Notes under the pieces: generated by a model | Database searches by the model: none | What the model saw: only the letters and a program-made list of their open reading frames with translations | What the model was told of the DNA's origin: nothing | Assembly (NCBI GenBank): GCA_018398805.1 | Contig: JAGFBZ010000365.1 | Coordinates: 231,865-295,864, forward strand | Length of the DNA stretch: 64,000 bases | Reading direction: 5' to 3' | Source of the DNA: Hirundichthys speculiger | Lineage: Eukaryota > Chordata > Actinopteri > Beloniformes > Exocoetidae | In this document: positions 42,774-56,500 of the stretch, one piece after another | How positions within the stretch are numbered: the first letter of the stretch is position 1 | Layout: the number at the start of each line of letters is the position of its first letter | Position numbers and translations under genes: made by a program

Positions 42774-44265
42774 GATAAATTTTATAAAGCCAACACTATC
42801 TGAAGGAGGTTAATGTGCTTGTGTCTATGAATAAAGCTCAGAAATCAGCTCAATTGAGCAAAAGGAATAGAAATAGGTGGAAACTCACTGACCTTTGGCC
42901 AAAGTTCTAAAAACAAGAAAGGTAATTACCAGACTGTGTCTTCTCTGTTAATCTATTAATCTAGACTGTTATTCATTTGTTCAGCATCCGTTGTTTATTT
43001 TAACAACTTCAGGACATTCCAGTTTCTTTTATTAGGGTTAGGGTTTAGGGTTTCACTAGAACTGCAATACAAGCTGAGAACTATTTCAAACTTCATTAAT
43101 GAAAAATAAAAAAAGTCTGATTTACTGAAACGTTCTTAAATAAAATTCTGTGATTATAAAACACCTCTTTTTGTGTACGAACTACGTAAATGTGATGCTA
43201 ATGATGTTAAACCTGAGTTCAAGTTTGTATTCTGTTACAAACTATGTCATCATGTGGTGTGAAGTTTCTCATCACAGTGAAAAGTGGCACATCAGATACA
43301 AAACTTGTGCTTTAAAGCACATTGCACTTTTTTGAATTACTATCCCACCAGGCGAGGGGAACTATAGTACACAATAGTGCAATATTAGTCAAACAAGAGA
43401 TGCTTGACTCTTTTTGGCAACATACACAAAGTGTCCCCATAGAAAATATCCAAAAATGTCACAAATTATTAGTTATCAAGATATTAATAAAATTCAGCCA
43501 GGGTGGATTCATTACAATAAAGACACATCAAGAAAAATACACCACATCTTTGTGTGCATATTCATGCACTGTTGAACACAAAAACACACACATGCTCACA
43601 ACTGAAATGTGTTTTTACATGAGAAACCACTGGATACACTTAAATATAAGACTTGCATCAGGAATGTAACAGGAACAAGTGGAGATTTAAAAACATTAAT
43701 CAAGTATTTAAAGGTACAACCAGCAACATTTTATAGATGTATATAGGATCATTAGAGGACTCTTAAACCTTGAATGATGACCCTCAGTAATCCATCTAGT
43801 AATCTGGCTAAACGCTAACGCTAAATTGGAGGTTGACATTTTTGTCAGGTGCTGCTTAAAAGGACTCTACAGAAAGTAAAAGCAGTTTGTTCTTAAGTAT
43901 CCATGTGGGCACGCATTTAGTTTAGCTGCTTTTCATAAATGATGAATAAATAAAATATTATAAATGAAACAAAAGCTTAGGAACTGAGAACAACACATTT
44001 GTATATTTGCTATTGGTATACTGAACAGTTTTGTTTTGTTTTTTGGTCATTGTCTGACCTCAAGATGAACTTGCTGGAATGTCCACTCCTGGGAAGAATT
44101 TCAGTTATTTTCAATGTTTTCCACATGTGAATAAGCTCTCTCTCAGTAGAACATTGAACTCCAAATACACCACCTGGATTTAACTAAGCAGATAGCTACG
44201 AGCCTCCAATTGGATAATTACTGCATTGGCAATTATCTTTCAGCTGGCAACAGGTTATTTAACCC
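42774..44265. other. No recognisable gene
   Basis: AT-rich sequence with a TTAGGG-like relic at 43034-43052 and a 115-codon frame at 43322-43669 lacking any motif. Nothing supported. Confidence 0.5.
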
Positions 44266-45380
44266 CAAATGGTGCAATGAGCTGCTTCTCATTTCCTAAA
44301 CAACCATGTCAAAGACACATCCGTGGTCGTGGAAAAGATGTTAGTCTGTTTGAGAAGGGTCAAATCATTGGCATCAAGCAGAGAAAACATCTAAGGAGAT
44401 TGTAGAAACTACCAAAAATTGGGTTCAGAACTGTCCAACGCATTATTAAAAACTGGAAGGATAGTGGGGACACATCGTCTTCCAGGAGGAAATGTGGCCG
44501 GAAAAAAAAATCCTCAGTGATCGTGATCAGCGATCACTTAAACACTTGGTGAGATCAAATGGAAGAAAAACAACAGTAGAACTCAGGGCTGTTTAATAGT
44601 GAAAGTAAGAACATTTCCACCCACAATGCTAAGGAAACTCCAGGGATTGGGACTGAACAGCTGTGTAGCCTTAAGAAAACTGCTAATCAGTGAGGCTAAC
44701 TGGATAAAAAGGCTTCAATTAGCTAGGGAGCATAAAGACTGGACTCTGGAGCAATGGAAGATGGTCATGTAGTCTGATGAGTCCAGATTGACCCTGTTTC
44801 AGAGTGATTGGAGCATCAGGGTCAGAAGAGAGGCAGATGAAGTGATGCTCCCATCATGCCTAGTGCCTACTGTACCAGCCTGTGGGGGCAGTGTTCTGAT
44901 CTGGGGTTGCTGTAGTTGGTCATGTCCAGGTTCAGCAACAGTATGAGCTCAAAGAATTAGGTCAGCTGACAACCTGAATATACTGAATGACCAGGTTATT
45001 CCATCTATGGATCTGTTCTTCCCTGATGGCACGGCCATATTCCAAGATGACAATGACAGGATTCATCGGGCTCAAAGACTGGTTCAGTGAGCATGAGACA
45101 TCATTTTCACACATGGGTTGGCCACCACAGTGTCCAGACCTGAACCCCACTGAGAATCTTTGGGATGTGCTGAAGGCTTTGTGCAGCGGTCAGACTCTTC
45201 CATCATCAATCAAGATCTTGGTGAAAAATTAATGCAACACTGGATGGAAATCAATCTTGTGACATTGCAGAAGCTTATTGAATCAATGCCACAGTGAATG
45301 CGTGTCATAATCAAAGCTAAAGGCGGTCCAACGAAAAGGTGTATGACCTTTTTTTAGTGGCAACTTCTTTTTTGGCCAGG
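44266..45380 (+). pseudogene. Tc1/mariner transposase pseudogene
   Basis: The plus strand shows a decayed Tc1 transposase: an N-terminal GRGKDVSLFEKGQIIGIKQR-like paired domain (about 44320-44390), a middle with stops, and a C-terminal PPQCPDLNPTENLWDVLKA (about 45120-45180), which carries the last catalytic acidic residue region in an intact local frame. Several stops and frame changes lie between. The right end near 45310-45380 has the GTGGCAACTTCTTTTTTGGC block seen at ends of fish Tc1 elements. The left end is not clear. Confidence 0.72.
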
Positions 45381-46118
45381 CACGGTAGTTTGGAAATGGT
45401 TTTATTACACTCTCCAGATTGATGTGCAACAACAAATGCTGCTACTGATGTCTTTTCCACTTTACATTTGAAAGTCTGCTTTTTATAGAGGTCTGCACGA
45501 CTGGTGATAATCAGTTCATAATGATCTGGTAGCAACAAATTAATGTCCTAAAAACCATGGAATTAGTAAGGTAGTATGTTTTGTTATAAGTTTTGATCAA
45601 TGGATATTGAGACAGTGTAATGCACTGTGTTGTTGTTTAGTAGCATCTACCTCATTTTAAAATCTAGTAAAGATGAGATGATTTGATTTTTTGTTGTGTT
45701 TTGTCTTGTTTTATGGTATTCTCAAATATAAGATCTCAGCAGCAAAAGAGGACTTGATTTTTCAACATACTCACGGCCACTAACAATAGCTACTGCCTTG
45801 ATTTATCTGGGAACTAGAGACAAGTCAGGTCCAGCTAATCTTCTCAGACACAATAGGTTCAAACTGGGCACTCGTTCCTGATTGCTGGGTTCCATATGTC
45901 ACCATAAAAGAAGCTGACTGCAGCATTAAATATCATGGAGCACAATATTCATGTGATTGAATAATCCTTAGAGAAACTGATTAGGAAAACACCTAGAAGT
46001 TTTACATAAAGGGATCTGAAATATCATTGAAATAATAATAGTCACTGAAACTCAACCTCTGGTTTAAGGGTAAACTTGAAGGCGAGGACACCCAACCACT
46101 GTTCCAAGCTGAAGAAGA

Positions 46119-47589
46119 CTACACTGTGGTTTCGTTCTTCCATGGGCCGGTCCGTATGTTTCCTGTGGCATCTGAACCAAACAGGCCGTCTTCTTGTAGA
46201 CTTCTGTTCCGGCCAATCGCTCCCCGTCGGTTGACGGTGGCATGCTGCCGAGGCAGGGTGTTTCTCGGGAAACCCCTCTGCTCCACATCTGAACAGTGAT
46301 TTTCCTTGTCATTGTAAGTGTTGGGGTCCTGCTGGTACTGCAAGGTTAAAGGATCGGGCTTCTCACAGCAGCATGGGTTGGAAGAATAATCAGCTGAGGT
46401 GTATGTGTGCCACTGACAGGCGTGAACCCCGTGGGATGGCAGGATGAGGCTGTGACAGGAAGTGATGCTGTCGTGCATGTTGTGGGTGTGGTTATGGCAG
46501 GAAGTCACTGAGTCCTGGACACTGTGGCAGGAAGTCTGACGTTGCAAGCTGAGGCATGAAGCCAGCTGCTTGTCCAAATGAGGGCTGGGGCAGGGCAGCT
46601 GGAGATCTGGGTGTGGGCTGTTGGAAACCAGCGGTGAACCCTCCAGGTGATGTGCAGCGTGGGGGCTGTCCAGATAAGAACTGTGCACACTTCCATCCAT
46701 ACTGAGTGATGCCATGTGAGAGCGATAGTCCTGGAGGCATGGCCGTGGCCGGTTGAAGGAGCGTGACTTCGCTCTGTTGGTGAGGCAGCTCTGCAGGGGG
46801 AGAATTGGACGAGGGAGCTCATCTGGAAGTGACTGTGGTCGTGGGGAGGGTACCGGGTCAACAAGAGACAGGATGGGGGATGCAGGACTCATCACAGCCA
46901 CGCAGCAAGGACCGGCATTACTGGGGGTTGGACTCTGAGGAGGCGGGGTTATCTTGTCATATGAACTCTGCAGGAGGTGGGGGGGAAACAGCGGCTGCTT
47001 CCCTGAGCTAAGGTGGCAGTGTGGCTGATGGAGCACCTGCCTCGGTTTCTGGTTCTCTTTATGGCCATCACTGTTCCTGTCTTTTGTCTTAGACTTGGAT
47101 GGACAACAAGCCCACCAACGGTTCCACACGTCATCACGTTTGGCACAGTGTTGGATGAGGAGGAAGAGGCCCAGAGTTACACAAAAAGCGCCATAGAGGC
47201 AGCTAAATATCATATCCAGGAAATGTCCCAAAGACACTGCCAACGCACCCAAAGCCCAGGTCGCCAAGAACAGAAAGAGACTGAAGGCCGTGGCCCGGAG
47301 CTGTGATTTAAATGAGTGCTCGTTAGCCAGTACAGATACGCCAGCAGAGAATGGCGGAGAGTCCCTGGCAGGCCCTGAAGCTCCGCCTCCTTCAGGCTGG
47401 CAGTGATGGTTGGACTCTGTGGAGGACAGTTGCTGCTGCTCCTCACTCAGGACCTGCAGTTCATACTTCCTCTCTGGGTGGCGCTTCAGCTGGACATACG
47501 TACACAGGAAGTACACAGACATGACTAAGACCAGGAGACTCACTGGGGCGTAAAACCCTCCGAGGCTTGGTTCCCACGCCATCCAGCAA
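46119..47589 (-). CDS. adgra1: adgra1 last coding exon (TM5-TM7 and cytoplasmic tail)
   Basis: The acceptor TTTCAG before 47589 joins a Y codon split with the preceding exon. The open frame runs to the stop at 46119-46121. The tail is Ser/Pro/His-rich with a histidine/cysteine-rich run ([20 protein letters not shown]). The 3' untranslated region extends to lower coordinates and was not delimited. Confidence 0.92.
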
Positions 47590-50500
47590 CTGAAACGACA
47601 TAATTAGATCAGCTTTCATTTTATTCATGCGATGCTGAATGAAGACATGTGAGACTTGATGCGACTCACTACAGAGCATCATCCCTGCTGCCATAGTTGT
47701 CCAAACCAAACGCTGCTGTGACTCCAACAATTATGAGAGGGACTCCATCACTGACAAGATAAAACCTGCCAACAAAAGAGTTAACAATTAGCAACACACA
47801 CTGCTATGAGGATTTCTCTGTAAGTCATTTGAACACATGCAAATGATTTTGACAATTTGTGGTTTAAGATTCAGTGGCAGTCTGGAAAAACAGTTTTCAT
47901 CATTCAAACCATTTTGAAAACCCATTATGGGTCAGTGTATGAACTGGCAAACCATACTGGTGAAAACTGAAAAAGCTTTTTAAGGGATTGCAGTGAAATC
48001 TAAATGTTTCTATGATGCACTGATGAACAACTGTGTTGACCCTCTGGCTTACACTATAGGACGACAGATTGCTGAGGTTTATTTGTGTTTCCGAGAGGAT
48101 GAGCAAGCTTTTATGAACTTCTTCTTTTAGCTTTTCTAAAAGCCTGGTCACCACTGTGGATCACCTTTTTCCATCTGGTCCCATATTCTACATCCTCTTT
48201 CACCACATCCAGAAATCTCTGGTCTTTTTCTCCTGCCAAGCAACTACTTTTCCAGCATCCCTCCCATTTATGTGTTGAAACTAAATCTAGCCTCTCATAC
48301 TTTGGGCCCTATCTTGCACCTCCCAATACCCAATACCCAATACCCATTACCTGCAAATCTCAGATTTAGGAGCCTCTGCCAACCGAAATGCAATCTTCCA
48401 CCTCCCAAAACCTGCTACCCATTTTGCCGACTCCCTTAAGCACATTGTGGGCGCGACAATGGGCGTGTCTCTTGCGCTTTCCACGAATTCGGTATCTTGC
48501 GGTACCTGTATCTCGCAGATTTTGGGTATTGGGTAATGGGTGGTCCGACCACCCATTACCCAATACCCAAAATCTGCGATACCAGTACCGCAAGATATCG
48601 AGTTTGTGGAAAGCGCAACTGGCATGTCGGCGCGTAAAAGAGCGCGTCCAAATCCTGTCATTGCGCGTCCACCCAGTCTCATGTGGACTGCCCAACTGGC
48701 TCTACCTCTCGATTATGCATCACTGTATTACTTTCATACGTTATTATTCTCTTAAGGGCAGGTGATTTCTGTACAGCTGTGACATGATCTCATTCAGATG
48801 TTTGCTGTGGAGGAAACGAGGAGATCACAGAACTCTGTTGTGGAGTTTCTTGTACTGCGCTCTTATCCCTCTGACCCTCTCCTTGTGCACTGGAGCACCC
48901 GAGATGCGCTCACTGGTAGAAGGTAGATGTCATCATACGTGTTCCTCTGGCTCAATGCTCATCCAATGATCCGTTCTGCAGTATTTTAAAAAGCACCGCT
49001 TCCAGCGGCTATGCGTCTTGGCGCAGCTGTGCGTCTTTGCGCAGGGGATATGTTCAAGATAACTCAAAAAGTTATGGATGGATTTTGATGACATTTTCAG
49101 GAGTTGTCAGAAATGTGAAAAGGAAGAACTGATTTTATTTTGGGTGTGATCCGGAAGAAATCCTGGATTCTGGATCACTTTCAAATTTTCGATAACATTG
49201 CGCTGTTTAGTTGTTTCTTGAACCCTAAAGCAACCACAATGGAGACAGGAAGGGAGTTCTGGAATTTTAAGAGTTTAATTCTCTCAGATGTAAAAAAGGA
49301 GGATTCGAGGGTTGGCAGCCAAACCAACAATCCAGGGGACGACGAAGGCAAGGAGGTGGCACTGCGAATGGCTGGATCAGGCGTTTCTATGGGAAGATCT
49401 GGAGACGAGTCTGGTTGAATGATGACTGAATAGGTACAGGTGTGCAGTGCCACACCTGGGCTGCTCGTCGGATGGGAAGGTGAAACAGGTGGATCTGAGT
49501 ATATGTAGAGGATTGAAGGTGGCGCAGTGGGTTGTGCGCAGGAGCCCCAGCGGTGGAAGGTTGCAGTTCACAACCCGGCTTGAGACTGTAACACGCGCTC
49601 AATGGGGCTGGAAATTTTGTTTCTCAACATCTCCGTTAATTATTGCCCACAGCTCATTAAATTTCACTCAGGTATTGACACTAAAAACCTCTATAAAATT
49701 TCAGAGGCTGATCTGGATCTGATCCAGAAGGCGGATTTTATCGCAATCTGTAAATCGCTGTATGGGAGAACTGTTGTGCTTGGCGGAGGTCTGCGCTCTC
49801 TGAGTGCTTTTCTAGTTAAGAAATGCTTTCCTGGAAGTTCACTGGCTCTATTTTTTTCTGAACAGTTTGTTGGAACTTCTTAGAGTACAAAAGAAATGAT
49901 TAAATCATTTGCTCCACATTAGTTAGAGCTAGTTATGTATATATATCAGTGCAGAGGAGGAGGAGGAAAAAAGAGGAGGAAGCTCTACAGCAGAGTCCCA
50001 GACGAGCTGCCCATGAGAGCTGCTCCGATTTGGGTGAAAAGACGCTCCATAGCAGTTTGCAGGTAGCGCAACCTGCTCTTAAAGGCAATGGCTACTGACA
50101 CACTGATTGGTTAAACAGGTGGAACGCCCCAACCACTCCCATGCATAATGTGTGCATAATATAGTGGTTTTTGCAGGTAAGATCGTGGGTTTTGGGAGGT
50201 GGAAGATTGCGTTCTTTGTGGGGGAACGCCCCTCCCAATACCTGATATCCCTTAATAGCAGGTTTTGGAGGTTTGGCGCAAGATAGGGCCCTTTATCTCC
50301 AAAACATCTGATTCTGTGGGTTCTTCTGATGTGCTACTTCTTAATCCATCCTTGTCACTATCAAATAAACTCTTACCATTTTCATCTCTACCACCTCTAT
50401 CTCTGCTTCCTGTCTCTGGGTCGGTGCTGTTGTATCCAAGCAACAGAAAAGAGCAGAGGGGTGTACTACGAAGCGAGATTAGAGGGTTAGCGAGGTATGT

Positions 50501-53500
50501 TGAGTCTAAAACCAGGATTTCCAGTACCACGAAGGTGGCTCTTTTTCAACCTGGCTAGATCACCATGGTAACTTACTCTGCAAGCTTAACCTGGTCCGGA
50601 GCAGGTTATGTGCAGAGTTTAGGCTCAAATCGGCTATAAAAAGCACTGCCCTTTTACTTTCACCCAATCCCGTTGACCTGAGCGCCAGGATTGTGCAATG
50701 GAGGGAGAGTATTCAGAGGCCGGACTGATCCACTGGCTTCCCATGACCATATTCTCTATTAACGCTAGAGATTTCCAGCTGAGGGAATACGTTACATTTG
50801 TAATCTGCTAGAGCCATATATTGGCAGCGCCACCAAACGCAGCCGTGCGCTCACAGTAGCGCAAACGGTGTGCGTTTCTTTGCCACGGGAACCTAGATGC
50901 ATTCAGTTGGTGATGCAGAAAATCTGAGCCAGAATACTGGAATAAAGGTTGTACTTGCTCTTACTGAACTGCTGAATATGTTTGTAGTATTCCCTGGCCA
51001 TCTGCCCACGCTTCAAATAAAAGAAGCGTTTTACTAAATCGCAGGTAACATAAATTAATAGTCCATTATATTGATAATGAGTGTGACATGGAATTTCAAG
51101 TGAAATGTTTTAATATAATTCATTCATAAGATTCCCCAGGGTGATAGGGTACCTATTAAAGTGGCCGGTGAGTGTGTATAACAGATAATATTAAATCTTA
51201 AATTAATTTCACATAGATTTAGCAAAAAACTAAAGTGATTTTCATTTATCATTCACCTACATAATGTTTAAATCTGCTGCATTAAGTTTAAAGTTTAAGC
51301 GCTCTAAAAGAGGGAGGGAGATTAATTAAGGTGGTGAAATAAATATAGTGGTGAAATAAATATAATTTACGAATTTACACGATCTGCAATTTTTTGCCAG
51401 CACTCCTCTCTGGCTTTATTCGCACCTACAGTGTTGCTTTTGGCCGTAAAGATTTCTTTGAAATCCTCATAGCCCTGCATTATTAAAACCTGCTCCTCCT
51501 GACTGAAATATACGGACCGCCATCTATCTATTTGATCCGGAATAGACGTCAAATGATGCGTCAAATGCCCCCTTTTATGTGAACGCGCACAGAGCAGGAA
51601 GCAGAAAGCCGCGGTTAACAAAGATAGTTGATAACCACCGTTGTGGTACCAGTTATCTCTGATCGCGAGTTTCAGGTTTGTTAAGCCAGCTCACCCAAAG
51701 AAAGCCTGGCTGTGTGGAACTTGCTTCGTAGTACACCCCTCAGAACAATATTAAGTTCAAAGTCTTCCCAGAACGTGCCAGCAAATGTACCAGTTTTTAA
51801 AAATTGTTATATACAAAAAGAAAAAACAAAACAACCAAGAACTATATCTCAGACCCCACAGGTCAGCATCTTCTGTCTTAAAAAAAACTAAACAAAACAA
51901 AAAAAAAAAAGAAAAAACCACACACAACATGGAAATATGATTGAGGTTAACAAAAAAGTATCTTAAGGAACCACAACACTTCTGAGACCAAAGTGGAGCT
52001 GTTTGGTGAAAACCAAACAGGTTTTCAACAAAAACATCTCATCTCCACCGTCACAGTTGCTTCCAGAGGTAAATGATAGCTATTCCAACTGCCCAGACTC
52101 TTCTGTTCAACCTTTTAACTACCAACGAAGCACAGCTGATAGTTGTTTTGCGGTTATCAGGTAGTCCCTACTGACTGGCAAAGATATTACATGATATATT
52201 TTGCAGCAGACCCTAACCTCCTTTATGCTCTCTTTGGTAGCCTTCTTCACCTTGCTGGCCAGGTATTTAATTTTAACTAGTAGCACCTTTGCCCCATCTT
52301 ACACCCAATGGATGAAAGACTCTGTAGTCCATCATTGACTCAATAGATATTACACCTAAGAAGTCAGTGAGAAACCTTATATGTAACTCCCTTTGGTCAA
52401 AATTATAGCTCTTAGGGTTTATTTCAACTTCTCCTTTCTTCCTTTTAACTTTTAGTATATTGTTTGACACCTATATTGATTGAAAACATCAGCATTGTTT
52501 CATACCTCTACTGTGTGAATGAAAATAATTTATTTCGTTTTTGACTTTACTATATGCATATGATTTTATGATTTACTCATATTTCTTGTTCTTAGAGAGG
52601 ATATTATCTCATATACTCTTTCCTGCTCTGTTGAAACAGTTTGTTCACACCAGTCTCAGGGTCATTTGTCATTTATCTGCTTTCTTGCCATCCAGAACTG
52701 TATGAACCCTTTGTATGAAATGGATATTAAAATCTATTAAAATCTAATTATTGCCAATAATAAGATTTATAAAAATAATCCAAAGCTGAATTAAATATCT
52801 AAACAAAAAATTCTGTGGCGGTACTTAAAGAGAGCTTTGTCTAAGTGAATGTTCAAAAAGCCTCAATGAACTGAAGCAACGTTGGTTAGAAGAATGGACC
52901 AAAGTTCCTCCAAAACCATGTAGGACTGTTGAAGTCATCACGTTATCGCTGCTACGGGGGGGGGGGGGGGGGGGGTCTCCAAGCTGTTGAACCATGGAGG
53001 GCTTTACTGTTGCCTACAATATTTTTTTTTCCTTTTCGGTTTCATCTTGTTAAATAAATAATAGCACAGTGAAAAACGTTAAAATGTTGTACAATGTATA
53101 TATTCAGTTCAACTATATTTGTATAACATCTATTACAATCCAGCACTCAAAGAAAAAATAATGAACAAATCAAATTGATTGAATGAAATCAGCACCGTAG
53201 GGGAGGTCTGCTCCTCGTTCACGAGCCTGAAACAGCAACGCTTCTGAACAGGTTAATGTAGCTCGGTGTTTCAGTCACCATTAGTTTACCTCAGGATAGT
53301 GGGCTGTGTGCAGGTCTGGGCCAGCCCTTTCCTGTCCTGGGTCTGGAGCGGGTCTTTGGACACGTCTGTACAGATGTTTCGGGCAGTAAAAGCCAGCCAC
53401 AGCATGGTGGACAGGGAAGCATAATGGAGCACCATCCCCACCTGGCACAGGTAGAGAGGCACACACAGGTTGTTACTGGAGGTGGTTTTAGAAATGAGCT

Positions 53501-56500
53501 GACCTTTTTTTTGTATGGAAACATTCCACAAAGTGCTGTTACACTTTACTGAGTACCATAAGCCCTGAAACAGTTAGATGCACCAGAACCAGAATATATA
53601 CTTCATTACTGTCAAAACTAAACCTCTGTTGTTACTTTATTAAATTCAAGATTCACTTTGGAGCAAAATAGTACAATCATAATTATATACAGTATATCAT
53701 AAGCTATACGGTTCCTAATTGTTCCCATTTTTGCCTCGTATTATGATCAGGTAAAAATCTCTTTGATTAGTGATTACCTGAAGACCTACAGCAACTTTAA
53801 TGTGATTTGTGTCAACTATCAAATGTTTACTGTACTTAACCCACTGAGTGCTGTTGGTGACTGCATCCTCCCCCAAGTAGATGAAATGAAAGCAAGGTCT
53901 GTTGGAATAAACTGTATAAAGAAGTTATCTCATATTTGCTTAACTGGTTTGAGACAAATGTGGGTGTGTTTTGCTGTGCAGGGTGCTAACTGCAAACTGT
54001 TTTCCGAGACTAGTGTTCAAAGATAGCGATAAGGCATAACGTAAAACCAAACTGACAAACTGGTGAAGCTGACAGGAAACCTCTGGTCAAGATGGGAAAG
54101 CAGGGTGTGACAGAAAACCTTAGCAGAGAGCGGTTTGAGAGTGTAACTAAGACACGTCTCGCCATCTCTCCTCGCGAGTAATAAGAATATAACTGTGTCT
54201 TCTTTCCCAGTGTGCGAATAATAATGTTTTAGGTTGCTGAACCTGACATTAACTTGGTCCTTCTGAGCCGGATACCAACAGACCTGAGGATTCCAGCGGG
54301 CAGGGCGGACGCCAGGAAAAACCTGTGCGGGAAGTGTGGAGTCCTCTATATTAAGAAGCTCCACTGGGAAGAGTTGAAGAGAGCTTACCACAAAAGACAT
54401 TTTGAATCACTGTCCTGCTTACACTTCCAGTTTTTTAGAACACCCTAGGTGTTATTAAAACTGGACCAAAACACATATAATGGGGGAAAATAACAGTTAA
54501 TATCAATCTAGAGAAGCATTGCAATGCAAAGATTGGAAATATATTGAAAAGAAAAACCCGCAAAAAGTAAAACACCTTGAAAAATGGATAAAAAAGTACA
54601 ACTTTAATGGTAAATTAAACACAGAGGAATTGATTAAATTGCAAGGAGCAATTGCAAAAACCAGTAAAGTAACCTAAAGAGAATGTGTAAAGATTCCGTG
54701 TGAGCAAAATAATCAACCTTAGTGATAATACGTAGAACTCGTTTTTGTAGTTTTATAATTGAATTTACGTTGGTTCTAAAGGTGGTTCCCCACAATTCCA
54801 CACAATAAGATATAAAGGGAACCATAGGCGTAATTTATGTAGGGGATGGGTGTGTTGTAACCCACCCAATAATTTAAACCAGCCACCACAATCCCCCCAA
54901 TATCATACCTCTTTCGTTATGTTTCGGAAGTATCCATGGTGGCTCAACCCCCCCAATGTTCAACTCAAAGTTACACCCTTGAAAGGAACAATCAGTTCGT
55001 AACAGAGATGGAAAATCTGAGAAAGTCTTATCACCTGAATGGACGGAAGGATGAGAGTTTTGAAGTATACAGGATCAGAATGGGAAAAGCGTTTAAGACT
55101 CACAGTGGAATTATTGATGGTGGAAATGATGCTGATCAACAGCAGTTAAAATGCACTACATGCTAGCTCTAGAGATGGCTACGTCACTGGGTAGAAGAGC
55201 ATTATGTGGAACTGACAAATGGAAAGTTGGATGATTATATAACTCATGTCCTCCATGCAGAAAAGGTGCTGGGAGCAGGGCCGAATAACATAGGTGTTAG
55301 ATCTGCAGATGGGAACCTTAAAGAAGTAATTGGGTCAGAACCAGTTTGGATCAGAGATCCTGAAGGTAGTTCAGGCCAACTTGCAATCTTGATGTTTCCA
55401 GAATTTGTTTTGCAAGGGAGAGGAACTCCAAATTTTTACTACTTTCTTGATGCCCCCGACAAATTTAAAAAAACATAAAAGAAGGAAGAAAGGCCATTTA
55501 ACTCCTCAGGATGTAATGTCACCTGGTGACCTGCATGTCACAATGTGGTTCAAAAATACCCCTGGCCCAGATAAAGAATACGAGAAAAGGCTGACACAGT
55601 TAATTCCAGTCAAAGTTACAGTAAATTATATGTACTCTGATGCTAAAAGCAGTTCAGTAGTCGGAGTCACTCTGAGTCCCGAAATTAAAAGGCTTTGTGG
55701 ACTCCTCCCCACATATCTTTGTATAAAAGTAAAGACGCTAAATGGAAAGATCTGGGCAAAATGGTGCATGATGAAGGAAAAGCAGCTGACTGGGTTCCCA
55801 CGTCTGTGAACATGTGGGCCAGTGCAGCAACAGGGTTAATGAGGAAATCTTTGTTCTGGAGAATACAGGTGTGTGAGGGAACAAACCTGCAGAACAAACA
55901 GATGTGAGACATATTATTCACTGAGGGAGAGGAGAAATTGTTGCAAGATGTACCAAATGAATGATGGAAATCCTTAACAGGTTACGCTATTGTAACACAA
56001 GGAAACGTGTTGAAAGCAGAGCAGTTACTTTTGAACTACTCAGCACAAGCAGCAGAATTAGTGCATGTAAACTAATGGGAATAAAAAAAAAAAACCAGTG
56101 ACAATATATACGGATAGCCAATATGCTTATGCTGCCATTCACACATTTGCTCAATACTGGTAAAATAGAGGAATGTTGACCTCAACAGGAAAACCTATAA
56201 CATATTCTCAGTTGTTAACTGTTCTAAAAGCAGTGAAACTCCCTAAAGAATTAGCTGTATGCAAATGTGTGCTGCACACACTGGAAGTAAAGGCGAAGTC
56301 TTGCTAGGAAATGCATTTGCTGATAAAACAGCCAAAGAAGAGGCAGAAGGTAGAATTCAAGTGTTAACTGTAGAGCACTGTAATCACCTAACTACTGACG
56401 TGTTAAAAGATATGCAAATCCAGAGCCTACAAACAGAAAAGATTAGTGGATAAAATATGAGGCCAAACTGAAAGATGGAATCTATGTATGATCAGAAGAT

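Larger units (their letters stand above)
47766..53289. other. adgra1 intron of 5.5 kb
   Basis: Contains the hairpin-bearing element (48304-50291), Harbinger copy 2 (50456-51740) and a 20-G tract (52956-52975). 47766-48300 and 51744-52950 show no recognisable feature. Confidence 0.8.
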
